Shown in pieces: positions 36,212-44,038 of a stretch of 64,000 nt of DNA (the stretch's first letter is position 1; each line of letters starts with the position of its first letter). Source of the stretch: Bacillota bacterium (GTDB lineage Bacteria; Bacteroidota; Bacteroidia; Bacteroidales; Bacteroidaceae); the NCBI GenBank assembly GCA_023664625.1, contig JAMPFD010000005.1:148988-212987 (forward strand). Reading direction: 5' to 3'. The position numbers and the translations under genes were made by a program. The notes beneath the pieces were generated by a model. The model worked only from the letters and a program-made list of their open reading frames with translations, was not told the DNA's origin and searched no databases.

Positions 36212-36964
36212 ATGAAGAATAATATCATAGTGTGGATTACCGTTCTGATATGCCTCGTGCTGCCGTTCTCTGCCATAACGCTGGTGGGACTGAGGCGGTG
36301 CGGGAGCCATAAGCAGGAGACGAGGCAGGGGAAGAAGCCTGACCCTTCACGCTGTGAGCATCCTGACGGCATAGACCTGAGCCACCATAATGAGGCATAC
36401 GACTGGAAGAAGGTTGACGCAAGATTTGTGTATGTCAGAGCTACTTCCGGTACGACACTGAAGGACCGGAGGTATGACATACACAGGAAGGCGGCAGTGA
36501 GGCATGATATCCCTGTCGGAGCTTATCATTTTCTGGTGGCTGATGCCGGAGCGGAAGAGCAGTTCAGGCATTTCTCTTCGGTGGTGAGGAAAGGGCACAT
36601 CACGCTGCGCCCTATGCTTGACATCGAGGAGTCCAGGTACTGGAATGCTCCGAAGGATTTTACTGCCGGGGATGTACGGAGACTTGTACGCCGGTGGTGT
36701 GACCTGTGCAAGGAGAGGTACGGCAAGGCTCCTGTGATATATATTACGGAGAATCTGCATCGGAAATTCGGGATGGACAAGGGGTTTGAGGACTGTCTAT
36801 GGTGGGTTGCCAATTATAATGATGTGCGGAATTTTGAAAACAAATGCCGCATTCCATATATCCTGCATCAATATTCTGACAAAAAGAATGTCGAAGGCTT
36901 TTACGGTCATATAGACTGCAACCGCTTTGCAACAGGAAAAGACGTTGATGACCTGAAATTATAA
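36212..36964 (+). CDS. GH25-family lysozyme, membrane-anchored or secreted
   Basis: 250 aa from ATG 36212 (MKNNIIVWITVLICLVLPFS), with an N-terminal hydrophobic segment that may be signal or anchor. GH25 muramidase domain: GIDLSHHNEAYDWKKV (first catalytic Asp), FVYVRATSGTTLKD, PVGAYHFL, MLDIEES (DxE catalytic pair near 136-138), PVIYITENLH, WWVANYN and ILHQYSD. It hydrolyses the glycan of peptidoglycan. It closes the locus and has a promoter of its own with a perfect inverted repeat. It could open the wall for the MotAB-like machine or act against other cells. Confidence 0.88.
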   Translation: MKNNIIVWITVLICLVLPFSAITLVGLRRCGSHKQETRQGKKPDPSRCEHPDGIDLSHHNEAYDWKKVDARFVYVRATSGTTLKDRRYDIHRKAAVRHDIPVGAYHFLVADAGAEEQFRHFSSVVRKGHITLRPMLDIEESRYWNAPKDFTAGDVRRLVRRWCDLCKERYGKAPVIYITENLHRKFGMDKGFEDCLWWVANYNDVRNFENKCRIPYILHQYSDKKNVEGFYGHIDCNRFATGKDVDDLKL

Positions 36965-37255
36965 GTCAGGATAACTTTATTGACAAACCTAATAAGCATA
37001 CACACATTCCGAACCATATCCCCATACACATTCTTTGTAAATATACGCGAGTCCGGGACAAGAAATTTCTTGCAAACATACGACTAAAAATAATTCGGGA
37101 AGATACAGGCAAAAGACAAAAAGAACACAGACAGAATATAAAAAAGCGATAAAAAAAATACAGGATGCGTTCTGATGACCGATTTGGGGTTGACGGTGAG
37201 TAAGACGGACCATGACTGCCGACTGAAAAGTCATCAACTGTCGCAGAGATTTATG

Positions 37256-37340
37256 AAAGGCTACCTTTGACGATGCAAAAGGCTACCTTTCACCATATAA
37301 GAGGCTACCTTTCGCAGTGCCAGACGTTACCTTTTACCAT
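37256..37340 (+). repeat. Short tandem repeats around GGCTACCTTT
   Basis: Four units spaced ~24 bp: AGGCTACCTTT, AGGCTACCTTT, AGGCTACCTTT, CGTTACCTTTT. A similar motif (AAAAGGTTACCTTTT) is repeated at 54800-54850. Confidence 0.6.
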
Positions 37341-37687
37341 ACATCGGTGTAATCCTTTTGACTTCCAAAGATTTGCAGTAACATCTATTCCTCCGTACAG
37401 GCAAAAGAAATATACAGACAGCATACAAAAAAAGCAATACAAAAAGACAGTATGCGTTCTAAAGACTGATTTGGGATTAACATGTTCACTTATCCCGAAT
37501 TCGCGTAAATATGGAAGCTGCAATCCGGTTCATGACTTAACTGACGGGTTCCGGTTCAGCCCGCAGAACTGCCCTATGGACTTGAAATGCCTGCAGCTCA
37601 ATGGATGGAACGGAATAGCATTGTCCACGGAACAAAAGGCTGCGGAATTTTCCATATCTTTCCGTCAACTTTTCATATTCTGCACCT

Positions 37688-37728
37688 CAGCCTGCCTGTC
37701 ATGCCACCGCCACATGACAGGCAGGCTG
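37688..37728. other. Perfect 16-bp inverted repeat
   Basis: CAGCCTGCCTGTCATG and its exact complement, loop of nine bases. No T run follows, so not a typical terminator; a protein site or an RNA stem is possible. Confidence 0.6.
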
Positions 37729-37948
37729 ATAACATTCAGATAACGGAACCATTCAGCGGACATAAAACAAATAAATTCCAAGAAAACAACTCGTTACGGA
37801 AGCAGGCGGCAGAAAGTCAACTCACAAATGAGCGCTTTTGCCTGAATCTGTAGCTGACTATGATTTGCACTGCACTGTAAATCCGTGATAATAATCCGCT
37901 GAATGGTTACAGGAACAGGAGAATATTTATAAAAAAGTGTAAAAATAC

Positions 37949-37979
37949 TTGGATGTTACACCAATAATTATTACTTTTG
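37949..37979 (+). promoter_or_regulatory. Promoter of the Lrp-type regulator
   Basis: TTGG (37949-37952), 19 bp, TACTTTTG (37972-37979), ~40 bp before the gene; agrees with TTTG-N19-TAnnTTTG apart from the -33 box. Confidence 0.7.
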
Positions 37980-38021
37980 CTATCACATTGTAATATTTAT
38001 AATCAAATAGCAACACAAAGT

Positions 38022-38501
38022 ATGCAGAAAACTGATAAAATTGACGATTTAGACAAGAAAATCCTTAGCATTCTGTCACAAAACGCCCGTATGCCTTTCA
38101 AGGATGTGGCGGTAGAATGCGGAGTCTCCCGCGCTGCCATTCACCAGCGTGTCCAGCGACTGATAGAGATTGGCGTGATTCTCGGCTCATCGTTCAATAT
38201 CAACCCCAAGTCCCTCGGTTACAACACGTGCACTTATGTCGGCATAAGGCTGGAGAAGGGCAACATGTACCGTGAGGTGGCAGAACGCTGTGCCCACATA
38301 CAGGAGATTGTGGAATGTCATTTCACAACCGGCCCTTATACGATGCTCGTCAAGCTCTATGCCCGCGACAATGAACAGCTGATGACTCTCCTCAACGATG
38401 ACCTGCAGAGCATCCCGGGAGTCGTGTCCACTGAGACACTCATCTCCCTCGAGCAGTCAATAAAGAGAGAGATTCCCGTAGCTTTCAGAACAGAGGAATA
38501 G
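38022..38501 (+). CDS. Lrp/AsnC-family transcriptional regulator
   Basis: 159 aa from ATG 38022 (MQKTDKIDDLDKKILSILSQ). The N-terminal winged helix-turn-helix (ARMPFKDVAVECGVSRAAIHQRVQRL) is followed by the RAM/ligand-binding domain (TCTYVGIRLEK, ECHFTTGPYTMLVKLYARD, IPGVVSTETLISLE). This is the amino-acid-responsive feast/famine type. The downstream peptidase fusion gene may be among its targets; the spacing of ~200 bp with an own leader speaks against a simple operon. Confidence 0.92.
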   Translation: MQKTDKIDDLDKKILSILSQNARMPFKDVAVECGVSRAAIHQRVQRLIEIGVILGSSFNINPKSLGYNTCTYVGIRLEKGNMYREVAERCAHIQEIVECHFTTGPYTMLVKLYARDNEQLMTLLNDDLQSIPGVVSTETLISLEQSIKREIPVAFRTEE

Positions 38502-38513
38502 GAGCTGGAGGTA

Positions 38514-38704
38514 ATAAGGCTTTACGGTTATGGCGGCATGCGGTTTACGGCATTGATGCCATGCGTACGCAAATGGCTGTCCGCAGACATTAACATACAG
38601 CATTCCGACAGAGGGTATGACATATTTCCGTAAACCCCGAAACCACATAACCGGAAACCTATAACCGACAACCGGAAAAACTCATAACCCTAAAAACCCG
38701 GAAA
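38514..38704 (+). repeat. AACC-type leader with palindromic intergenic repeat
   Basis: After the Lrp gene come GGTTATGGCGGCATGCGGTTTACGG and ATTGATGCCATGCGTACGC, then, before the next start, a run of CATAACCGG, TATAACCG, CAACCGG and CATAACCC. The same combination (GCAGGGATGCC-type centre plus AACC run) occurs in other intergenic gaps, e.g. 18085-18240, 49080-49120, 54895-54960, 55905-55985 and 57070-57160. Confidence 0.55.
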
Positions 38705-40423
38705 ATGCTTGACAGGTTACTGGACCCGATATACAACGGCTGTCGTGAGACTGCCTGCAGACCCATAATAGGAATAACCACCAACGCCGGCGGAGAGGAT
38801 TTTTCTCTCCGTCAACGCTATTGTGAACAGGTGGAACATGCCGGAGGCGTTCCCGTACTTCTTCCTCCGCCCGAAATGACTGAAGGAAATCAAGTCGGAA
38901 AAGACTCAGCAGAGACGCTCCTCACACAGCTGTCCTTCCTCGACGGCATAATCTTCAGCGGCGGAGCCGACCATAATCCTATGTGGATGAACGAGGAGCC
39001 GTGGACGGAAACGCTGTCGCTCAACGAGATACGTGACAGACATGAGCTGCCCCTGTGCCGCCTGGCATACAACCGCCACATACCGATGCTGGGAATCTGC
39101 CGCGGCATGCAGACAATCGCCGTGGCTCTCGGAGGACATGTCCTCCAGGACATCGCCCTTCCGGAACATAGCCAGAGTCTCCCGAAGACAGAGACATCCC
39201 ACAGCGTAAGGCTCGCCGAAGGCAGCACGCTCCACAGGCTCTATGCCGTGGAAGCCATCAATGTCAACTCTTTCCACCATCAGGCAGTGGACGACTGCGG
39301 AGAGAAGTTCCGCCCTGTGGCGACGGCTCCCGACGGAACAATAGAGGCCATGGAGTCCGCGGAGCACAGGCAGATTCTCGGAGTACAGTGGCATCCGGAG
39401 CAGCTCGCCGACGACGGACTGCCGATATTCCGCTGGCTGACGGAAGAGGCACGCCTGTTCCGAAAAGCCAAAAGCCTCCACCGCAGCATGATAACCCTTG
39501 ACAGCCACTGCGACACACCGATGTTCTTCCCGCAGAACGTGAACTTCCTCTCCAGGGATCCCCGCATCCTCTATGACCTCCACAAGATGGACGAGGGAAT
39601 GGTCGACGCAGTGCAGATGGTATGCTACCTGCCGCAGAATCCAGCCCCTGAGCATCCGAAGGCATACGCCGACGGTATCTTTGACAAGATAGAGGACATC
39701 TGCCGACGCTCGGAAGGTGCCGTCGCCGTTGCCGGAACGCCCGGCGAGATAATCCGCAACAAGCATCTCGGCATCCGTTCCATAGTCCCGGGAATAGAGA
39801 ACGGCATCGCCCTTGAGCATGACCTTGAAAACATAAGCCATTTCCGCCGGCGCGGAGTGACATACATCACACTGTGCCATAACGGCGACAACGACATCTG
39901 CGACTCCGCACGTACAACAGACACTCATGGGGGACTGTCACCGTTCGGCAGGGAGGTGGTGAGAGAGATGAACCGTCAGGGTATGATGGCCGACCTCTCC
40001 CATGCCCACGAGCGGTCGTTCTGGGACGCCCTCGAATGCTCCGCCAAACCTATAGTGTGCAGCCACTCCAACTGCCGCGCACTGTGCGACCACCCTCGCA
40101 ACCTCCATGACAGCCAGATGCGTGCACTTGCGGAAAAGGGAGGTGTGATGCAGCTGACGCTCTATCACGGCTTCCTCGGCGAGGGAAAGGTATCCATCGA
40201 CGATTTCTTCCGTCATCTCCTCCACGCCATAGACATCATGGGCATTGACCATGTCGGCATAGGAACGGACTTCGACGGAGACGGCGGTGTGCCGGGACTC
40301 TCCGACGCATCGGAACTGATACATATGACGGAACGGCTCCTGCGCCTCGGATTCTCCGACCGGGACATAGCAAAGATATGGGGCGGCAACTGGCTCCGCG
40401 TCATGCGGATCTGCATGGAGTGA
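38705..40423 (+). CDS. Fusion of gamma-glutamyl hydrolase (C26/PuuD-like) and membrane dipeptidase (M19)
   Basis: 572 aa with two complete enzyme domains. Residues ~15-245 are a class I amidotransferase-like C26 domain: GGADHNP, LGICRGMQ (nucleophile Cys near 130) and QWHPEQ (His and Glu of the triad). From ~265 a renal-dipeptidase M19 domain follows: LDSHCDTP (HxD), GIENG (bridging Glu), SHSNCRAL (His) and GIGTDFDG (Asp). The first should cleave gamma-glutamyl amides, the second dipeptides; together they could degrade gamma-glutamyl peptides, for instance glutathione-derived or wall-derived ones. No signal peptide is seen, so it is cytoplasmic. The domain junction is short and looks genuine. 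Confidence 0.9.
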   Translation: MLDRLLDPIYNGCRETACRPIIGITTNAGGEDFSLRQRYCEQVEHAGGVPVLLPPPEMTEGNQVGKDSAETLLTQLSFLDGIIFSGGADHNPMWMNEEPWTETLSLNEIRDRHELPLCRLAYNRHIPMLGICRGMQTIAVALGGHVLQDIALPEHSQSLPKTETSHSVRLAEGSTLHRLYAVEAINVNSFHHQAVDDCGEKFRPVATAPDGTIEAMESAEHRQILGVQWHPEQLADDGLPIFRWLTEEARLFRKAKSLHRSMITLDSHCDTPMFFPQNVNFLSRDPRILYDLHKMDEGMVDAVQMVCYLPQNPAPEHPKAYADGIFDKIEDICRRSEGAVAVAGTPGEIIRNKHLGIRSIVPGIENGIALEHDLENISHFRRRGVTYITLCHNGDNDICDSARTTDTHGGLSPFGREVVREMNRQGMMADLSHAHERSFWDALECSAKPIVCSHSNCRALCDHPRNLHDSQMRALAEKGGVMQLTLYHGFLGEGKVSIDDFFRHLLHAIDIMGIDHVGIGTDFDGDGGVPGLSDASELIHMTERLLRLGFSDRDIAKIWGGNWLRVMRICME

Positions 40424-40567
40424 GCATGAGCTTTACGGTCATGGGGTATACGGTTTTGCATGGTAGGTTTTACGCAAGCATGCCATAAAAAAACTACCCT
40501 ACACATACAAAAAAAACGTAAACCCAATAACCGTAAAACCTGAAAACCACATAAGCGAAACAAGTAA

Positions 40568-42460
40568 ATGATACAGGTACGTGACATCAAAGACATTGGT
40601 AATTACATAGACTCACTCCTGATAAGAAACGAGAGTGACGACTTGGAATACAAGAGTGCCGCCGGTGGATTTCCCGGCAGCTTCTGGGACACCTATTCCG
40701 CCTTTGCCAACACAGAAGGTGGGACTATCATACTTGGCGTATCAGAAAAGAGCAACGGAATCTATCTTGACAGTCTGACGGAAGAACAGATAGAAAAATA
40801 CCGCAAAGACTTCTGGAATAATGTCAACAACCGTTCCACCATCAGTTGTAATCTTATGAAAACCGAAGACCTGCAGGTCACGGAATATAAAGGTCACCGT
40901 CTGATGCTCTTCTTCATTCCGCGTGCACAAAGAGAACAACGGCCGGTGTTCCGCTCTACAACGCCATATGGCGGAACATTCAAAAGGAATCATGAAGGAG
41001 ACTATAAATGCACGGAACGGGAAGTTCAACGTATGTTCGCCGATGCCAACATATCACATCCTTCTGACTGCCGTATCCTGAGAAACTATTCAATGGACGA
41101 TATTGACATACCGTCACTCAGACAGTACCGGCAATTATTCAGTCTTGCAAAACCAACTCACCCATGGCTTGCATTGAACGACCAAGAATTACTAAAAAAG
41201 CTTGGCGGCTACCGTAAAGACCGCGAAAGCGGTGAAGAAGGACTTACCGTAGCAGGATTACTAATGTTCGGAAAGAGCGAAGCTATCACAGATTCAGAAT
41301 GCTGTCCGTTTTTTTTTCCTGACTATCAAGAGAAACTTGAACCTGAGCTGAGATGGACAAACCGTATATATCCTGACGGGACATGGGAAGCCAATCTCTT
41401 CCAATTCTACCGACATGTTCTGCCAAGATTGCAGTCCGTACTCCCAAAGCCTTTCATGCTCAAGGATAATATACGCCGGGAAGAGACTCCGGCACATATT
41501 GCTGTACGCGAAGCACTGATCAACTGCTGCATACATGCTGACTATACCGAGAATGCCTCCTTGCTGATTCAACTTCACAAGGACAAAATGGTCTTCTCCA
41601 ATCCGGGGACAATGCTTGTTTCCAAGAACCAATACTATCAAGGCGGTGAGAGCGTATGCCGAAATAAGTCCCTGCAGACCATGTTCATGTTGCTCGGCTC
41701 GGCAGAGAAAGCCGGAAGCGGAGTTGACAAAATTCTTAGCGGATGGAAAGAATCCAACTGGCGCATACCGATATTGGAAATAAAATGCCGTCCTGACAAG
41801 TGTGTACTTACAATGAAGATGGAGACCGTAATGGATGATGCCACAGAACAGCAGCTGACCGATTTATTCGGAAAACACATACTGGGTGTGGATCATAATA
41901 CGATGATAGTACTTAATACGGCTTGTGCCGACCGGTCGGTGACAAACGAAAGTTTGCGCCATGTACTTAACATGCATAAGGCTGAAATTAGCGACCTGCT
42001 GAGAAAAATGTGCAAGGAAAAATTGCTTGTCAGAAAAGGATACGGACGTGGCACAACTTATCACTTGCCGAAAAAGGTTGCAACCTCGGATACGAAAGAT
42101 TGCAACCTCAAGAACGAAAGGTTGCAACCTCAAGAACAAAAGGTTGCAACCTCGGATACGAAAGATTGCAACCTCAGATACGAAAGGTTGCAACCTCAAG
42201 AACAAAAGGTTGCAACCTCGGATAGCGATATATTGAAGAAAAGGCTTCCACGTGAAGAGCTACATAACGTGATATGCAATATCTGTAATGAATGGAAAAC
42301 CCTTGACGAAATTGCCGGCTCAATTCATAGAAGCCGCAATTATATCAGGAACCGCATCCTTTCCGAAATGCTCGAAGGCGAACTCATCGTCATGATGTAC
42401 CCAGGAATCCCTAATCATCCGAAACAGAAATATAAAGTCAAAAACAATACAGCCCGATAA
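40568..42460 (+). CDS. AlbA_2/Schlafen-type ATP-binding regulator with repeat-encoded segment
   Basis: 630 aa. Residues ~10-130 form the AlbA_2 (Schlafen-like AAA_4) domain: ESDDLEYKSAAGG and FANTEGGTIILGVSE. The middle contains an HATPase-like part (REALINCCIHADYTENA, SAEKAGSGVDKIL). Helix-turn-helix regions lie near 440-490 and in the last ~70 residues (LDEIAGSIHRSRNYIRN). Between them, about residues 500-552, a repetitive stretch of the type KVATSDTKDCNLKNERLQPQEQ is encoded by seven exact 22-bp DNA units. Such proteins are putative transcriptional regulators, often linked to mobile or defence loci. The repeat may vary in copy number between strains. Confidence 0.8.
   Translation: MIQVRDIKDIGNYIDSLLIRNESDDLEYKSAAGGFPGSFWDTYSAFANTEGGTIILGVSEKSNGIYLDSLTEEQIEKYRKDFWNNVNNRSTISCNLMKTEDLQVTEYKGHRLMLFFIPRAQREQRPVFRSTTPYGGTFKRNHEGDYKCTEREVQRMFADANISHPSDCRILRNYSMDDIDIPSLRQYRQLFSLAKPTHPWLALNDQELLKKLGGYRKDRESGEEGLTVAGLLMFGKSEAITDSECCPFFFPDYQEKLEPELRWTNRIYPDGTWEANLFQFYRHVLPRLQSVLPKPFMLKDNIRREETPAHIAVREALINCCIHADYTENASLLIQLHKDKMVFSNPGTMLVSKNQYYQGGESVCRNKSLQTMFMLLGSAEKAGSGVDKILSGWKESNWRIPILEIKCRPDKCVLTMKMETVMDDATEQQLTDLFGKHILGVDHNTMIVLNTACADRSVTNESLRHVLNMHKAEISDLLRKMCKEKLLVRKGYGRGTTYHLPKKVATSDTKDCNLKNERLQPQEQKVATSDTKDCNLRYERLQPQEQKVATSDSDILKKRLPREELHNVICNICNEWKTLDEIAGSIHRSRNYIRNRILSEMLEGELIVMMYPGIPNHPKQKYKVKNNTAR
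42076..42217 (+). repeat. Seven 22-bp units with GGTTGCAACC palindrome inside a gene
   Basis: Palindromic cores GGTTGCAACC or GATTGCAACC start at 42076, 42098, 42120, 42142, 42164, 42186 and 42208, an exact 22-bp period. Since 22 is not a multiple of three, successive units are read in successive frames, giving a 22-residue protein period (VATSD, CNLKN, LQPQE). Confidence 0.92.
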
Positions 42461-42497
42461 CCGTACAACCGTAAAAAAAACATAACCATAAAATCAA

Positions 42498-43502
42498 ATG
42501 AAAATCCCCTTTCTCTTCTCCATACTCATTGCTATGGCAAGCTGCAAGAGCAGCGGCACATCACAGACAGCGGACGCCCCTGCGGCAATGGGACCCGGAT
42601 TCAGTGCCGACTCAGCATACGTCTACTGCAAGAGCCAGTGCGACTTCGGCCCGAGAGTGATGAACACCGACGCCCACGACAAGTGCCGGGACTGGATAGC
42701 CTCCGAGTTCCGCCGCCACGGATGCACCGTGGAGCTTCAGCAGGCTGAGCTGAAAGGCTATGACGGAACAATGCTGCGCTCAACGAACATCATCGCACGC
42801 CACACCTCTGCCGACAGCACCACAACGGAACGCCCGAGAATACTCCTCTGCGCACACTATGACAGCCGGCCGTGGGCAGACAACGACCCGGACCCAAAGA
42901 ACCGTCATACTCCTGTCATTGCCGCCAACGACGGAGCATCAGGGGTGGCGGTGATGCTCGAAGTGGCACGGCTGCTCAATGCTGCCGACTCAGCCGCTGT
43001 GGACGTCGACTTCGTATGCTTCGATGCCGAGGACTACGGAACACCGCAATGGTACGAAGGTGAGTCACAGGTCGAAGACCCATGGGCTCTGGGCGCACAG
43101 TACTGGGCTAAGGAGTATGCCAAGAGCCAAGACAACAGCATCGCCTTCGGAATACTCCTCGACATGGTCGGAGGCGAGGGGGCAAAGTTCCATCAGGAAG
43201 GAATGTCACTGCAATATGCGCAGGCACTGGTACAGAAAGTATGGTCGGCAGCCTCCACGGCAGGCTTCGGGACATATTTTCCTTCATCGGCAGGAGGATA
43301 CGTAACAGACGACCATGTCCCTGTCAACGAAGTGGCGGCAATCCCATGCGTGGACATCATTCCTTATTATCCTGACTGCAAGGCATCATCATTCGGACCG
43401 ACATGGCACACCGTCAGTGACACCATGGACCATATCTCCAAGGAGACCCTCAAGGCTGTGGGACAGACCGTGATACAGGTGGTCTATGGATTTCAGGAGT
43501 AA
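42498..43502 (+). CDS. M28 zinc aminopeptidase / glutaminyl cyclase-like lipoprotein
   Basis: 334 aa. Lipoprotein signal with Cys16 (IAMASC). The M28 metal ligands are seen as AHYDSRP (His), AANDGASG (Asp), DAEDYG (Glu/Asp) and DDHVPV (His). The spacing and the motif DSRPWADNDPDPKNRHTPV resemble the glutaminyl-cyclase branch, which converts N-terminal Gln to pyroglutamate; in Bacteroidota most exported proteins carry pyro-Glu after signal cleavage. Aminopeptidase activity cannot be excluded. Faces the periplasm or surface. Confidence 0.87.
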   Translation: MKIPFLFSILIAMASCKSSGTSQTADAPAAMGPGFSADSAYVYCKSQCDFGPRVMNTDAHDKCRDWIASEFRRHGCTVELQQAELKGYDGTMLRSTNIIARHTSADSTTTERPRILLCAHYDSRPWADNDPDPKNRHTPVIAANDGASGVAVMLEVARLLNAADSAAVDVDFVCFDAEDYGTPQWYEGESQVEDPWALGAQYWAKEYAKSQDNSIAFGILLDMVGGEGAKFHQEGMSLQYAQALVQKVWSAASTAGFGTYFPSSAGGYVTDDHVPVNEVAAIPCVDIIPYYPDCKASSFGPTWHTVSDTMDHISKETLKAVGQTVIQVVYGFQE

Positions 43503-43713
43503 TCATGCGGTTTTACGATTGTGTGGTCATGCGGTTTTAAGGTCATAAGGCTTTTTTTATGGTTATGAGGTTATAATGGGATGCCATCAGCCGGCAATAA
43601 TGACATACGGACGCAACAAGTTGTGGAAGAATCTGAAAAAGCAAATTACAATTAAATACCTGCGCACGTTTGGCTTCGACATCAGCAATGAGGCGTTTGC
43701 CAATCATTCTTAG

Positions 43714-44001
43714 TATTTCCGTAACGCTTTGGTTCAAGCAAACTATAACAACTTGAGCAAAGGAATTTTCGCTACCACCGAATATATCGAAGCGTTCTTT
43801 AGAAACCTTATTCTTTCCGAACACAACGAGCTGAAGAACCGGGCAATGCTTGTGCAAGAATCTTCTGTGCAAGGTATTCAAAATGCAAACACGGCAAAAG
43901 AAACCTTACTAAAGTGCAATATTTGCACTTTGAATTGCACTTTAGAAGAAATTGCCGTGCTGAACTTCTTACGTGAAATTCTCATGTCTCCACAACCGTA
44001 A
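43714..44001 (+). pseudogene. C-terminal remnant of a Fic-family protein
   Basis: The frame YFRNALVQANYNNLSKGIFATTEYIEAFFRNLIL, then HNELKNRAML, matches the end of Fic/DOC-type proteins common in Bacteroidales. The catalytic HPFxxGNGR part is absent and the frame is preceded by TAG (43711-43713) after an unrelated-looking stretch. A final helix-turn-helix-like part (CTLEEIAVLNFLREI) remains. The remnant ends in an AACC-type leader for the next gene. Confidence 0.7.
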
Positions 44002-44038
44002 AGCTCCTATAATCAAAAACTAAACCGTAAAAGCCATA

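Larger units (their letters stand above)
36965..37948. other. ~1-kb spacer without a supported gene, with repeats
   Basis: Two diverged ~90-bp direct copies (about 37106-37200 and 37398-37490; both run from CAGGCAAAAGA to ATGCGTTCT and GATTTGGG). Between them four GGCTACCTTT/CGTTACCTTT units (37256-37340) and, further on, a perfect long hairpin (37688-37728). Reading frames here are short and unconvincing. Confidence 0.6.

Noticed and set aside
38906-39928. 340-codon minus-strand frame within the C26-M19 gene
   Set aside because: Shadow of a GC-rich coding gene with complete active-site motifs on the plus strand.
42076-42217. Possible CRISPR array
   Set aside because: The 22-bp units are contiguous without unique spacers, lie within an open coding frame, and no cas gene is near.
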